The notes beneath the pieces are model-generated. The model ran no database searches, was not told where the DNA came from, and was given only the letters and a program-made list of their open reading frames with translations. 64,000 bases of DNA from Streptomyces longwoodensis. GTDB lineage: Bacteria > Actinomycetota > Actinomycetes > Streptomycetales > Streptomycetaceae. Made by a program: the position numbers and the translations under genes. Shown in pieces: positions 53,532 through 64,000 of this stretch (position 1 is its first letter; every line of letters begins with the position of its first letter). Location: assembly GCF_001514125.1 (NCBI RefSeq), contig NZ_KQ948553.1, positions 1 to 64,000 of the forward strand, written 5' to 3'.

Positions 53532-54530
53532 ATGTCCGCCCCCGCCGCCCGACCCGGCCGTGCCGTCGTCTCCGGCCGACTCGCGGACCTGCCGGTCCTG
53601 CTGGTCGCGGTGGTCTGGGGTTCCAGCTACCTCGCCGCCCAGGGCGTGACCACGACGGACACCGTGCTCGCGGTGCTGGTGCTGCGGTTCGCCGTGGCGC
53701 TGCCGGTGCTGGTGGTGGCCGGCCGGCGCGGGCTGCGCGCGCTGAGCGCCGTGCAACTGCGCGGGGCCGCGCTGCTGGGCCTGGTCCTCGCGGGGATCTT
53801 CCTGCTGGAGACGTACGGACTGGTGCGCACGTCGGCCACGAACGCGGGCCTGATCATCAGCCTGACGATGGTGTTCACGCCGCTCGCGGAGAGCCGGGTG
53901 CGCCGGACCCGGCTGCCCGGGTCGTTCCTCGCGGCGGCGGGCCTGTCGGTGGCCGGCGTGGTGCTGCTGACGCAGGGCGCGGGCTTCACGGCGCCGTCGG
54001 GCGGTGACCTGCTGATGCTGGGCGCGGCGGTGGCCCGTACGGTGCACGTCCTCGCCATGGCCCGCATGGAGTCGGTGCGCGGCGCGGACGCGCTGTCGTT
54101 GACGACGGTGCAGCTGGGCAGCGCGGTCGTGGTGTTCGCGCTGCTGGTCGCGGTGCCGGGCACGGGCGCGTCGCCGTGGGCGGCGGCCTCGGCGTTCGAC
54201 GGCGGCGACTGGCTGGGCCTGGTCCACCTGGCGGTCTTCTGCACGCTGTTCGCGTTCTTCGTGCAGATGTGGGCGGTGCGCCGTACCTCGCCGTCCCGGG
54301 TCAGCCTGCTGCTGGGCACCGAGCCGGTCTGGGCGGCCGCGGTCGGCATCGCCCTGGCCGGCGACCGGCCGGGGTGGCCGGGGTACGTCGGCGCGGTGCT
54401 GGTGCTGGCCGGCACGGCGTGGGGCCGGTCGGTGGCCGACCGGGAGCGGCGCGCGCCCGTACCGCCCGCTCAGACCACCCGCACGCCCCGGCGCCAGACC
54501 CCGGACACCAGCGGGACGCCCGGCCGGTAG
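53532..54530 (+). CDS. EamA/DMT-family transporter
   Basis: A 332-residue drug/metabolite transporter with ten hydrophobic helices in two EamA repeats (first [20 protein letters not shown]; second [20 protein letters not shown]). The substrate is unknown. ATG 53532 follows GAGGAG. TACGCT at 53479-53484 may be its -10. Its last 61 bp overlap the 3' end of hutI on the opposite strand, so the two genes form a natural antisense overlap. Confidence 0.9.
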   Translation: MSAPAARPGRAVVSGRLADLPVLLVAVVWGSSYLAAQGVTTTDTVLAVLVLRFAVALPVLVVAGRRGLRALSAVQLRGAALLGLVLAGIFLLETYGLVRTSATNAGLIISLTMVFTPLAESRVRRTRLPGSFLAAAGLSVAGVVLLTQGAGFTAPSGGDLLMLGAAVARTVHVLAMARMESVRGADALSLTTVQLGSAVVVFALLVAVPGTGASPWAAASAFDGGDWLGLVHLAVFCTLFAFFVQMWAVRRTSPSRVSLLLGTEPVWAAAVGIALAGDRPGWPGYVGAVLVLAGTAWGRSVADRERRAPVPPAQTTRTPRRQTPDTSGTPGR

Positions 54531-55645
54531 GCCAGGTGGACGTGGCTGGGCGCGTCCAGGAGCGTCAGGTCGGCGTACGCGCCGGGGGTGAGGCGGCCGA
54601 CGTCGGTGCGGCGCAGGGCCGCGGCACCGCCCGCGGTGGCCGACCAGACGGCCTCGTCGGGGGTCATGCGCATGTCCCGCACGGCGAGGGCGATGCAGAA
54701 CGGCACCGACGAGGTGAACGACGAGCCCGGGTTGCAGTCGGTGGACAGCGCGACCGTGACGCCCGCGTCCAGCAGCCGGCGTGCGTCGGGCCACGCGGCG
54801 CGGGTGGAGAACTCGGCTCCGGGGAGCAGGGTGGCGACGGTGCGGCTGTGGGCCAGCGCGTCGACGTCCGCGTCGGTGAGGTGGGTGCAGTGGTCGGCGC
54901 TGGCCGCGTCGAGTTCCACGGCGAGCTGGACGCCGGGGCCGTGGGAGAGCTGGTTGGCGTGGATGCGCGGGTGCAGGCCCTTGGCGCGCCCAGCGGTGAG
55001 GATCGCCCGGGCCTGGTCGCCGTCGAAGGCGCCCTGCTCGCAGAACACGTCGATCCAGCGGGCGTGCGGGGCGCAGGCGTCGAGCATCTCGCCGGTGACC
55101 AGGGCGACGTAGGCGGCCGGGTCGTCGGCGAGCTCGGGGGCGACGATGTGGGCGCCGAGGTAGGTGACCTCGTCGGTGTGGGCGGCGGCCAGGCGCAGTG
55201 CGCGGGCCTCGTCGGCGACCGTCAGGCCGTAGCCCGACTTGGTCTCCATGGTGGTCGTGCCCTGGCGGAGCGCCTCGCCGAGGTAGCGGGTCAGGGTGCG
55301 TTCGAGTTCCTCGTCGCTCGCGGCGCGGGTGGCGGCGACGGTGGTGCGGATGCCGCCGGCCGTGTACCCGCGGCCGGACATGCGGGCGTTGAACTCCTCG
55401 GTGCGGTCGCCCGCGAAGACCAGGTGGGAGTGGGAGTCCACGAAGCCGGGCAGGACCGCCCGGCCGCCGGCGTCGACCCGGTTGTCAGTGGCGGGTGCTT
55501 TGCTGGATGCACCGGTCCACACGATGCGGTCGCCGTCGATGACGACGGCCGCGTCCCGGACCAGACCGAGGGGAGAGGTGTCGCCGAGGGAGGGGTCGTT
55601 GGTGACCAGCGTGGCGATGTTGGTGATGACGGTGCTGCTGCTCAT
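54470..55645 (-). CDS. hutI: Imidazolonepropionase
   Basis: Third step of histidine breakdown: opens imidazolonepropionate to N-formimino-glutamate. The 391-residue amidohydrolase has the metal motif [39 protein letters not shown] and [16 protein letters not shown] 55645 is chosen as the family start; GAGGAC precedes it. Last gene of hutU-M20-hutF-hutI, with a 68-bp gap after hutF. hutH is not in the window. Confidence 0.96.
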   Translation of the reverse strand: MSSSTVITNIATLVTNDPSLGDTSPLGLVRDAAVVIDGDRIVWTGASSKAPATDNRVDAGGRAVLPGFVDSHSHLVFAGDRTEEFNARMSGRGYTAGGIRTTVAATRAASDEELERTLTRYLGEALRQGTTTMETKSGYGLTVADEARALRLAAAHTDEVTYLGAHIVAPELADDPAAYVALVTGEMLDACAPHARWIDVFCEQGAFDGDQARAILTAGRAKGLHPRIHANQLSHGPGVQLAVELDAASADHCTHLTDADVDALAHSRTVATLLPGAEFSTRAAWPDARRLLDAGVTVALSTDCNPGSSFTSSVPFCIALAVRDMRMTPDEAVWSATAGGAAALRRTDVGRLTPGAYADLTLLDAPSHVHLAYRPGVPLVSGVWRRGVRVV

Positions 55646-55713
55646 GGTGTCCTCGTGGCGGGCGGCGGCGGGGGCTGCGGGAGGGGCGACGGCGGGGGCG
55701 GCGCGGGCGGGCG

Positions 55714-57057
55714 TCAGGCGCGCAGGGCCGCGACGGCCTCGGCGAGGGCCCGCGGCACGTCGGGGACGAGCGCGTGCGCCCCGTCGCGCACCACGTGCCG
55801 TCCGGCCACGACCGTGTGCCGCACGTCGGCCGCCGACGCCGCGAATACGGCCGTCTCGGCGCCGAGCCGGGGCACCGGGCCCGCGGTCCTGACCGAGTCC
55901 AGCGCGATCGTGGTGAAGTCGGCGAGCGCGCCCGGCTCCAGGGTGCCCGCGTCCGGCCAGGCGAGCGCCGCGTGGCCGTCGGCGGAGGCCGCGCGCAGCA
56001 GGGCGGCGGCGGTCCAGTGACCCCGGGTGCGGGTGCGCAGCCGCTCGTCCAGCTCCATCGCGCGCGCCTCCTCCAGCAGGTCGATCACGGCGTGGCTGTC
56101 GGAGCCGAGGCTCAGCGGGGAGCCGGCCCGTTGCAGGGCGACGGCGGGGCCGATGCCGTCGGCGAGGTCGCGTTCGGTCGTCGGGCACATGCAGGTGCCG
56201 GTGCCGGAGTCGCCGAGCAGGGCGATGTCCTCGTCGGTGAGGTGGGTGTTGTGCACGCCGGTGGTGCGCGGGCCGAGGACGCCGTGGTCGGCGAGCAGCC
56301 GGGTGGGCGTGCGGCCGTGGGCGGCCAGGCAGGCGTCGTTCTCGGCGGTCTGCTCGGAGAGGTGGACGTGCAGCGGGGCGCGCCGCTCCTCGGCCCAGCG
56401 GGCCACGGTCGCCAGCTGCTCGGCGGGTACGGCCCGCACCGAGTGCACGGCGGCCCCGATCCGTGCGTGGTCCCGTTCCTCGAGGAGTGAACAGCGTGCG
56501 GCCCAGGCCTCCGCGGTGCCGTCGGAGAAGCGGCGCTGGTGGGCGTTGGGGGGTTCGCCGAAGCCGGAGGACAGGTAGCAGGTGTCCAGGAGGGTGATGC
56601 GGATGCCGGCGTCGGCGGCGGCCTGGATCAGCGCCTCGCCCATCGCGTTGGGGTCGGCGTACGGGGTGCCGTCGGGGGTGTGGTGCACGTAGTGGAACTC
56701 GCCGACGGCGGTGACGCCCGCCAGGGCCATCTCGGCGTACACCGCGCGGGCGAGGGCGTGGTAGCGCTCCGGGGTGAGCCGGTCGGCGACGGAATACATG
56801 ACCTCACGCCAGGTCCAGAAGGTGCCCGAGCCGACCTGGACGGTGCCGCGCAGGGCGCGGTGGAAGGCGTGGCTGTGGGCGTTGGCGAGTCCTGGCAGGG
56901 TGAGGCCGCGCAGCACCTCGGCGCCCGGGGGCGGGGCGGGCGTGTCCGTGCGGACGGCGGTGATGCGCCCGTCCCGTACGTCGAGGGCGACGCCCGGCTC
57001 GACGTGGGTGTCGAGCCAGGCGTGCTCCAGCCAGTACGTCCGCTGCGGGGAGGTCAC
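55714..57057 (-). CDS. hutF: Formimidoylglutamate deiminase
   Basis: HutF hydrolyses N-formimino-L-glutamate to N-formyl-L-glutamate and ammonia. The 447-residue amidohydrolase shows [41 protein letters not shown] and [18 protein letters not shown]. Its GTG start overlaps the stop of the M20 gene (GTGA), so the two are coupled. The presence of hutF predicts that a formylglutamate deformylase must complete the pathway. Confidence 0.94.
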   Translation of the reverse strand: MTSPQRTYWLEHAWLDTHVEPGVALDVRDGRITAVRTDTPAPPPGAEVLRGLTLPGLANAHSHAFHRALRGTVQVGSGTFWTWREVMYSVADRLTPERYHALARAVYAEMALAGVTAVGEFHYVHHTPDGTPYADPNAMGEALIQAAADAGIRITLLDTCYLSSGFGEPPNAHQRRFSDGTAEAWAARCSLLEERDHARIGAAVHSVRAVPAEQLATVARWAEERRAPLHVHLSEQTAENDACLAAHGRTPTRLLADHGVLGPRTTGVHNTHLTDEDIALLGDSGTGTCMCPTTERDLADGIGPAVALQRAGSPLSLGSDSHAVIDLLEEARAMELDERLRTRTRGHWTAAALLRAASADGHAALAWPDAGTLEPGALADFTTIALDSVRTAGPVPRLGAETAVFAASAADVRHTVVAGRHVVRDGAHALVPDVPRALAEAVAALRA

Positions 57058-58309
57058 GTGCAGGCCAGTCCTTCCAGTACGTCGGCGAGGGCGCTCACCC
57101 CGGCCAGGCAGTCGTCCTCGGCCGCGTGCTCGGCCGGGGAGTGTGAGACCCCGGTGGGGTTGCGCACGAACAGCATGGCGGTCGGGACGCGGTCGGACAG
57201 GATCCCGGCGTCGTGTCCGGCGCCGGTGCCGAGGACGGGGACCCTCAGCTCGGCGTCCCGGCCCAGGATGCGGGCGAGTTCGTCGCGCAGGGCGTGGTCG
57301 AACTCGACGACCGGGGTGAACGACTCCCGGACGACGTCGAGGTCGACGCCGTGCGCGTCGGCGTACGCGCGGGCGGCCTTCTCGACGCCGGCGACCACCG
57401 TGTCCAGGGTGTCCTGGTCGGCGGCGCGGGAGTCGAGCCAGCCGCGCACCAGGGAGGGGATGGCGTTGACGCCGTTCGGCTCGACGGAGATTTTCCCGAA
57501 CGTGGCGACGGCGCCCGCGAGCTGCGCCTCGCGGCGGGCGGCGAGCACGGTCTCGGCGTACGACAGCATCGGGTCGCGGCGGTCGGTGAGGCGGGTGGTG
57601 CCGGCGTGGTTGGCCTCGCCGCGGAAGTCGAACCGCCAGCGGCCGTGCGGCCAGATGGCGCTGGCCACGCCGACCCGGTCGCCGCTGAGGTCGAGGGCGC
57701 GGCCCTGCTCGACGTGGAGTTCGACGAACGCGCCGATGCGGGCGAGCCGTTCGGGGTCGGCGCCGATGGCGTCGGGGTCGTGCCCCGCGGCTTCCATGGC
57801 CTGCGGCAGGGTCACGCCGTCGCCGTCGGTGAGCCGGTGGGCCTGCTCGGCGGTGAGCCGTCCCGCGGTCAGCCGGGAGCCGACGCAGGCGAGTCCGAAC
57901 CGGGCGCCCTCCTCGTCGCCGAAGTTGACGACGGCGAGCGGCTTGGTGGGGCGGGCGCCCCGGGTGAGCAGTTCGTCGAGCGCGGCGAAGGACGACACGA
58001 CGCCGAGGGGGCCGTCGAAGGCGCCGCCGTCGGGGACGGAGTCCAGGTGGGAGCCGGTGACGACCGCGTCCCCGGCCTCCGGGTCGCCGAGCCAGGCCCA
58101 CTGGTTGCCGTTGCGGTCGAGCTCGTGGACCAGGCCGCGGGCCTCGGCCTGCTCGCGGAACCAGTCCCGGCACTCGGCGTCGGCGCCGGTCCAGGCGAAC
58201 CGGCGGTAGCCGCGGGAGTCGGGGTGGCGGCCGACGGGGAGCAGGTCGCGCCACATCTCCTGGAAGGAGGTGCCCGCCCGCCACCCCGCCGGGCCGCTGC
58301 CGTGCTGGG

Positions 58310-58313
<4 letters not shown>
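57054..58313 (-). CDS. M20-family amidohydrolase (allantoate amidohydrolase-like), hut operon
   Basis: A 419-residue M20 zinc amidohydrolase of the allantoate/N-carbamoyl-amino-acid hydrolase group: [61 protein letters not shown] and [11 protein letters not shown]. Automatic annotation would call it allantoate amidohydrolase, but there is no ureide gene nearby. It is coupled on both sides (GTGA with hutU and with hutF), so I infer a histidine-pathway role, possibly hydrolysis of N-formylglutamate. Confidence 0.9.
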
Positions 58314-59974
<1,661 letters not shown>

Positions 59975-59999
59975 CGTCTGCCTCCTCCGGTTACTACTC

Positions 60000-60036
60000 C
60001 TATTCACATCCTGTCGCCGTGAATAGACCTAGTCAA
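60000..60036 (-). promoter_or_regulatory. hut operon promoter with overlapping operator
   Basis: Minus-strand TTGACT (60031-60036), 17-bp spacer, CAGGAT (60008-60013). A perfect inverted repeat CTATTCAC (60000-60007) / GTGAATAG (60019-60026) spans the -10 and part of the spacer, an ideal place for a repressor. Confidence 0.65.
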
Positions 60037-60143
60037 TACCGGGCCCGGCCCGACACCTCCCGGACACGGGTGTTTGGCTGGATGCAGGCCGACCCCGGTC
60101 CGATGGGGCCGACCTCGATAAGGACGACGGGACGGGAGACGAC

Positions 60144-61565
60144 GTGGGCGACGTGGGCGAGCTGCACGACGGGCACGAGCACCGGGACGGCGAGCGGGCG
60201 CACGGCGACGCCGGGGCCGACGGGCGGGCGGCGCGGCGGGACGAGGCGGTGCGGGCCGCGGTGGAGCAGGGCCTGCTCGGGCCGGACGCCCCGCTCGTCG
60301 GACTGCTGGACGTCACCGGCGTCGGGCAGGCCGCGGCGGGGCTGCGCTCGGCGTTCGAGGCGGTCGTCGCACCCGGGACGCCCGTGCTGCACGCCTTCGC
60401 GGTGAAGGCGGCCCCCCTGGTGCCGGTGCTGCGGCTGCTGCACGAGGCCGGTCTGGGCGCCGAGGTGGCGAGCCCCGGCGAGCTCGCGCTGGCCACGGCG
60501 GCGGGCGTGCCGCCGGAGGCGATCGTGCTCGACTCGCCGGCGAAGACCCCGGCCGAGCTGCGCGAGGCGCTGGCGCTCGGCATCGCGGTCAACGCGGACA
60601 ACCCGCAGGAGCTGGCACGCCTGGACGCGCTGGCCGCGTCGGGCCCGGTCCGATCCCCGGTCGGGCTGCGGGTCAACCCGCAGATCGGCGCCGGGTCCAT
60701 CGAGGCGCTGTCGACGGCGACGGCCACCTCGAAGTTCGGGGTGGCGCTGCGCGACGAGGGGGCCCGCGAGTGGGTGCTGCGCGCGTACGAGGAGCGGCCC
60801 TGGCTGACGCGGCTGCACGCGCACACCGGGTCGCAGGGCGTGCCGCTGTCGCTGATGGTGCGGGGCGCGGCGGAGCTGTACGCGCTGGCCGAGGAGATCA
60901 ACGCGCGCGTGGGGCGGCGCCAGGTCGACACGCTCGACATCGGCGGCGGGCTGCCGGTGAACTTCGCCTCGGAGGCGACGACACCGACGTTCGCGCAGTA
61001 CGCCCGGCTGCTGCGCGAGGAGGTCCCGGGGCTGCTGGACGGGCGGTACGGGCTGGTCACCGAGTTCGGGCGGGCACTGTTGGCCGAACAGGGCACGGTG
61101 GTGGCACGGGTGGAGTACGCCAAGAGCGCGGGCGGGCGGCCGGTGGCGGTGACGCACGCGGGCGTGCAGGTGGCGACCCGTACGGTGTACGACCCGGGCG
61201 CCTGGCCGCTGAGGATCCTCGCCTACGACGCGAAAGGACGGCCGAAGGAGGGTCCCCCGGTCGTGCAGGACGTGGCCGGGCCCGCGTGCTTCGCGGGCGA
61301 CCTGCTCGCCGAGGGGCGCGCGCTGCCGCTGCTCGCACAGGGCGACTACGCGGCGGCACCGGACACGGGCGCGTACTACTTCGCCCACCACTACGGGTAC
61401 AACTCGCTGACCCGGCCGGGGATCTACGGTTTCGCACCGGACGGCGCCGGGGGCGTGGCCTTCGCGACGGTGCGCGCGCCGCAGACGCTCCAGGAGCTGG
61501 TGGCCGAATCGGGAGGGGCGCACGCGGACGCCCTCGCCACCCTGCGTGCGCCCGGGCGCCGTTGA
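60144..61565 (+). CDS. Diaminopimelate decarboxylase-like PLP enzyme (fold III)
   Basis: A 473-residue group IV decarboxylase. The PLP lysine is K88 (HAFAVKAAPL), followed by HTGSQG, DTLDIGGGLPVNF, the catalytic Cys region PACFAGDLL and DTGAYYFAHHYGYNS. The family decarboxylates diaminopimelate, arginine or ornithine. The motif PACFAGD departs from the CESGD of typical LysA, so the substrate may differ. GTG 60144 follows GGGACGGGAG. Divergent from hutU; the ~170 bp between hold the hut promoter. Confidence 0.85.
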   Translation: MGDVGELHDGHEHRDGERAHGDAGADGRAARRDEAVRAAVEQGLLGPDAPLVGLLDVTGVGQAAAGLRSAFEAVVAPGTPVLHAFAVKAAPLVPVLRLLHEAGLGAEVASPGELALATAAGVPPEAIVLDSPAKTPAELREALALGIAVNADNPQELARLDALAASGPVRSPVGLRVNPQIGAGSIEALSTATATSKFGVALRDEGAREWVLRAYEERPWLTRLHAHTGSQGVPLSLMVRGAAELYALAEEINARVGRRQVDTLDIGGGLPVNFASEATTPTFAQYARLLREEVPGLLDGRYGLVTEFGRALLAEQGTVVARVEYAKSAGGRPVAVTHAGVQVATRTVYDPGAWPLRILAYDAKGRPKEGPPVVQDVAGPACFAGDLLAEGRALPLLAQGDYAAAPDTGAYYFAHHYGYNSLTRPGIYGFAPDGAGGVAFATVRAPQTLQELVAESGGAHADALATLRAPGRR

Positions 61566-61590
61566 CGTACACCCCCGCGGGGTGTTCAAC
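61561..61590 (+). terminator. Terminator after the decarboxylase-like gene
   Basis: ACACCCC (61569-61575) pairs with GGGGTGT (61579-61585), extended by GTTGA/TCAAC on the outside; overlaps the stop codon region. Confidence 0.6.
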
Positions 61591-61673
61591 AGACGGGTGC
61601 CCGGGGGCAGTTGGCACACCTTAGTGGCTCCGCGCATGTTCCACTGGAAAATGCCAGAAGACACTCCGTTCGC

Positions 61674-61686
61674 ACGCACCGTGCGT
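61674..61686. promoter_or_regulatory. Palindrome upstream of the Roadblock operon
   Basis: Perfect ACGCAC-C-GTGCGT, ~47 bp before the first start, a plausible operator. Confidence 0.35.
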
Positions 61687-61732
61687 AACCTCTTCCTCAC
61701 TCAGCCGAACCGCAGGCGGGAGGGGAGCCACG

Positions 61733-62125
61733 GTGCCCGGAATCGACGAGTGCCTACTGGAGGCCATGCGACTGCCCGGAGCCCGGGGCGCCGCGCTGGT
61801 GGACTGGACGAGCGGGCTGGCGCTAGGCACGGTCGGCGAGTTCCCCGGCGGTGACCACGAGGCGGCCGCCGCCGAGGCCGCCGAGATCGCCCGGCTCGCC
61901 GCCGAACAGCGGGCGTTCGCGCCCGTCGAGGACGACGTGCCGGCCGACCCGCCGCTGGAAGACCTGATCATCAGCAACCGCGACAGCTACCACCTGCTGC
62001 GGTTCGTGCCCACCTCGTTCGACAGCAGCGTGTTCCTGCACGTGTGCCTCGGCCGTTCGGACGGCAACCTCGCGCTCGCCCGGATCCGGCTGGGCGAGAT
62101 GGCCGGACGGCTGGTGCTGGGGTGA
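61733..62125 (+). CDS. Roadblock/LC7-like small protein 1
   Basis: A 130-residue cytoplasmic protein, GTG 61733 after GGGAGGGG. GARGAALVDWTSGLALGTVG and LEDLIISNRDSYHLLRFVP align clearly with the fourth protein of the operon, with the strand-helix order of the Roadblock/LC7 fold. It has a longer central loop and an acidic insert (VEDDVPADPP). Such domains usually regulate small GTPases. Stop overlaps a GTG of the next gene. Confidence 0.75.
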   Translation: MPGIDECLLEAMRLPGARGAALVDWTSGLALGTVGEFPGGDHEAAAAEAAEIARLAAEQRAFAPVEDDVPADPPLEDLIISNRDSYHLLRFVPTSFDSSVFLHVCLGRSDGNLALARIRLGEMAGRLVLG

Positions 62126-62127
62126 TC

Positions 62128-62961
62128 ATGACGCACGCGGTCCCGCCGCCCCGGCTGCCGGTGCGCGACCGGGCGGCCGTCCCGGACCCGGCGGGCGGCG
62201 GCGGGGTCTCCCCCATGCTCACCCGGCTGGCCGCCGAGCGGGCCACCGGCGTGCTGGAGCGCGAGCACGGCACGCTGCACCTCGCCGACGGCCAGGTGGT
62301 GCACGCCGAGAGCCCCTTCGCCCCCGGCCTGGCCGACCTGCTGCTCGCCCACGGCACCCTCGCCGCCGACGCCTGGCGGCAGGCGGTGGAGCGGGCCGAC
62401 GAGGAGCACGGCGCGGGCCGGCTGCTGGTCGAGGCCGGGCTGGTCGCGCGCGGCGCGCTGGAGATCTGCCACCTGGGCGCGCTCTACGACGCCGGGTACT
62501 TCGCGCTCGCCCCCAGCAGCACACCGGGCCGCTTCCACTACGGCAGCGGCCAGTTGCTGGGCGCGGTGCGGCCGGTGACGGTCGCCGAACTGGAGCGCGA
62601 GACCCTGCGCCGCCGCGCGCTGCTGCACCGCCTCTGGCCGCAGCCGCTCGCGGACACCGCGCCCCTGCTGCGCACCACCCCCCGGCAGGCGCCCGTCCCG
62701 GCCACCGCGCCCGACGCGCGGCAGCGGGCGGTGCTGGCCCTGGTGGACGGGGTGCGCACCGCCCCGGACATCGCCCGCGCGCTGGGCCGGCGGGCCTTCC
62801 CCACGCTGGCCGACGTGCGCCGCCTGGCGGCCGCCGGACTGGTGGCCGCCAAGCCCCCGCCGTCCGCCCCCGACCCGCCGCCGGGCATCACCCTGCCCCC
62901 CGTCACCGACCCCGACATCACCCTCCTGAAGAGGCTCAGGGATGCGCTGGAGGCCCTTTGA
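62128..62961 (+). CDS. DUF4388 (PATAN)-like protein with C-terminal winged helix
   Basis: A 277-residue protein (GTG 62122 would add two residues and overlap the previous stop). Residues ~25-150 resemble DUF4388/PATAN: ATGVLEREHGTLHLADGQVVHAESP and GRFHYGSGQLLG are the repeated 'ligand, strand, read-out' pieces. The C-terminal part (QRAVLALVDGVRTAPDIARALGRRAFPTLADVRRLAAAGLV) is a winged-helix. DUF4388 proteins often accompany Mgl/Roadblock GTPase systems. Family call is by pattern, without search. Confidence 0.65.
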   Translation: MTHAVPPPRLPVRDRAAVPDPAGGGGVSPMLTRLAAERATGVLEREHGTLHLADGQVVHAESPFAPGLADLLLAHGTLAADAWRQAVERADEEHGAGRLLVEAGLVARGALEICHLGALYDAGYFALAPSSTPGRFHYGSGQLLGAVRPVTVAELERETLRRRALLHRLWPQPLADTAPLLRTTPRQAPVPATAPDARQRAVLALVDGVRTAPDIARALGRRAFPTLADVRRLAAAGLVAAKPPPSAPDPPPGITLPPVTDPDITLLKRLRDALEAL

Positions 62962-62995
62962 ACGCCTACGACCCCTCGGCGAGAGGAGAGCGCTG

Positions 62996-63502
62996 ATGGC
63001 GGATGAGCCCGCGCTGCTCGAGGAACTGCACCGGCTGCGCGCCCGCGTGCCGCAGCTGACCGGAGCGCTCGCGGCCAGCGTGGACGGCCTGGTGCTCGCC
63101 CACGACACCCCCGGCGTGGAACCGGAGGGACTGGCCGCGCTCACCGCCGCCGCCCTCGGCGTGGCGATCCGCACCACCGACGCCACCGGCCGGGGCGAGC
63201 TGCGCGAGCTGCTGCTGCGCGGTCACCTCGGTTACGTCGCCACCTACGCGGCCGGCGCCCACGCCGTGCTGACCCTGCTCGCCCAGGACCGCGTCAACGT
63301 CGGCCGGCTGCACCTGGAGGGCCGGCGGGCGGGCGCCCGCATCGGCGAGCTGGTGGACGCCGCGGCCCTGGCCCCCGCCCGGCCCGCCGTCCGGCCCGCG
63401 CCGCGCACCCGCACCGCCCGCACGGCCGCCTCCCCCGCCGCGGGTCCCACGACCACCACCACACCGCGCGGCACCACACCGCGGACCACCACGGAAAGTT
63501 GA
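62996..63502 (+). CDS. Roadblock/LC7 domain protein 2
   Basis: A 168-residue protein, ATG after GAGAGGAG. Residues ~5-120 are a Roadblock/LC7 domain (LRARVPQLTGALAASVDGLVLAHDTP, ELLLRGHLGYVATYAAG, VLTLLAQDRVNVGRLHLEGRRAGARI), of the type found in MglB and the conservon (CvnB) proteins. A Thr/Pro/Arg-rich disordered tail of ~45 residues follows. Part of the same operon. Confidence 0.85.
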   Translation: MADEPALLEELHRLRARVPQLTGALAASVDGLVLAHDTPGVEPEGLAALTAAALGVAIRTTDATGRGELRELLLRGHLGYVATYAAGAHAVLTLLAQDRVNVGRLHLEGRRAGARIGELVDAAALAPARPAVRPAPRTRTARTAASPAAGPTTTTTPRGTTPRTTTES

Positions 63503-63516
63503 GAGGACACCCCGTC

Positions 63517-63891
63517 ATGGCCAACACCGAAACCGCCCTCAAGGAAGCGCTCGCCTCCATCGAGGGCGCGACCGGAGCCGCGCTCGTCGACTACACCAGC
63601 GGGATGGCGCTGGGCACGATCGGCGGCAGCAAGACCTTCGACCTGAACGTCGCCGCGGCCGGCAACACCGACGTGATCCGCGCCAAGATCCGCACCATGG
63701 AGCACCTCGGCCTCAAGGCCGAGATCGAGGACATCCTGATCACGCTCACCGACCAGTACCACCTGATCCGGCTGCTCACCGGCCGCGGCGGCAACGGGCT
63801 CTTCCTCTACCTGGTGCTGGACGCCAAGCGGGCCAACCTGGCGATGGCCCGCCACCAGCTGAAGCGGATCGAGGAGTCCCTGGAGGTCTGA
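63517..63891 (+). CDS. Roadblock/LC7-like small protein 3
   Basis: A 124-residue paralogue of the first protein: GATGAALVDYTSGMALGTIGG, IEDILITLTDQYHLIRLL, GLFLYLVLDAKRANLAMARHQLKRIEESL. ATG 63517 after GAGAGGA. Last gene of the operon inside the window, 14 nt after the previous stop. Compact with no extra domain. Confidence 0.78.
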   Translation: MANTETALKEALASIEGATGAALVDYTSGMALGTIGGSKTFDLNVAAAGNTDVIRAKIRTMEHLGLKAEIEDILITLTDQYHLIRLLTGRGGNGLFLYLVLDAKRANLAMARHQLKRIEESLEV

Positions 63892-63898
63892 CCGGCCC

Positions 63899-64000
63899 TC
63901 AGACCAGCGCCGCGGTGCGGCGGCGCGCCCCGCCCGGGGCCGCGTCGCCCGCCGCGATGCCGGTGCTGCGGTAGCCCTTGACGGCCTTGCCCGCGGGGCG
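63899..64000 (-). CDS. 3' end of a gene running off the window
   Basis: A minus-strand frame open from the window edge to TGA at 63899-63901; its end reads KAVKGYRSTGIAAGDAAPGG then a basic Ala/Arg tail. The product cannot be named from 33 codons. It converges on the Roadblock operon with 7 bp between the stops. Confidence 0.45.
   Translation of the reverse strand, partial: RPAGKAVKGYRSTGIAAGDAAPGGARRRTAALV

Overview
The window is very GC-rich, densely packed chromosomal DNA with GTG starts, GTGA/ATGA start-stop overlaps and strong third-position G/C bias. Gene content (whiB, F420 genes, SpoIIM-like and sigI-type stress genes) points to Streptomyces. Gene order matches what I remember of the S. 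coelicolor SCO30xx region, and the left two thirds resemble the M. tuberculosis ahcY-manA-manB-whiB2-fbiAB-LCP-purEK neighbourhood (from memory, not searched). I see no prophage, CRISPR array, intact transposase or tRNA.

Layout. 1-200: a strong promoter reading out of the left edge. 202-11567: SpoIIM-like and RDD membrane proteins, S-adenosylhomocysteine hydrolase, a CDF metal transporter, and a mannose supply block (manA, SIS protein, Trm112-like protein, manB) plus DUF3499 and a metallopeptidase-like protein. 11630-17387: DUF5719 protein, a giant membrane glycosyltransferase and the sporulation regulator whiB. 17388-18607: a short leader ORF ending in a run of cysteine codons, then cysteine dioxygenase. 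18732-22120: F420 genes cofD and cofE/fbiB and a base-excision glycosylase. 22224-25808: sugar nucleotidyltransferase, secreted peptidoglycan amidase and a TIGR03089 protein. 26155-35104: five LytR-CpsA-Psr (LCP) proteins around a family 2 glycosyltransferase. 35218-38577: thioesterase, acyl-CoA dehydrogenase and UDP-glucose dehydrogenase. 38751-38937: a MITE-like element. 38939-40351: a CGNR regulator divergent from two VOC proteins. 40383-45122: purK-purE-dipeptidase, a dipeptidase-fold pseudoenzyme, and GtrA. 45202-49245: two-component system and POT peptide transporter. 49361-51706: prsI-arsI-sigI partner-switch stress module. 51862-53409: a sigma-like/zinc-finger/membrane/ricin fusion. 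53532-54530: EamA permease. 54470-59974: hut operon (hutU, M20 hydrolase, hutF, hutI). 60144-61565: diaminopimelate decarboxylase-like protein. 61733-63891: an operon of three Roadblock-like proteins and a DUF4388-like protein. 63899-64000: a gene end.

Functionally the window is dominated by cell-envelope building (mannose and UDP-glucuronate precursors, glycosyltransferases, five LCP ligases, amidase), cofactor and one-carbon maintenance (ahcY, F420), sulfur and histidine catabolism, and stress or developmental regulation (whiB, sigI). The most unusual items are the polycysteine leader in front of cysteine dioxygenase, the dipeptidase-fold protein that has lost every metal ligand next to an intact paralogue, the Roadblock/DUF4388 operon, and the sigma-like/ricin fusion.
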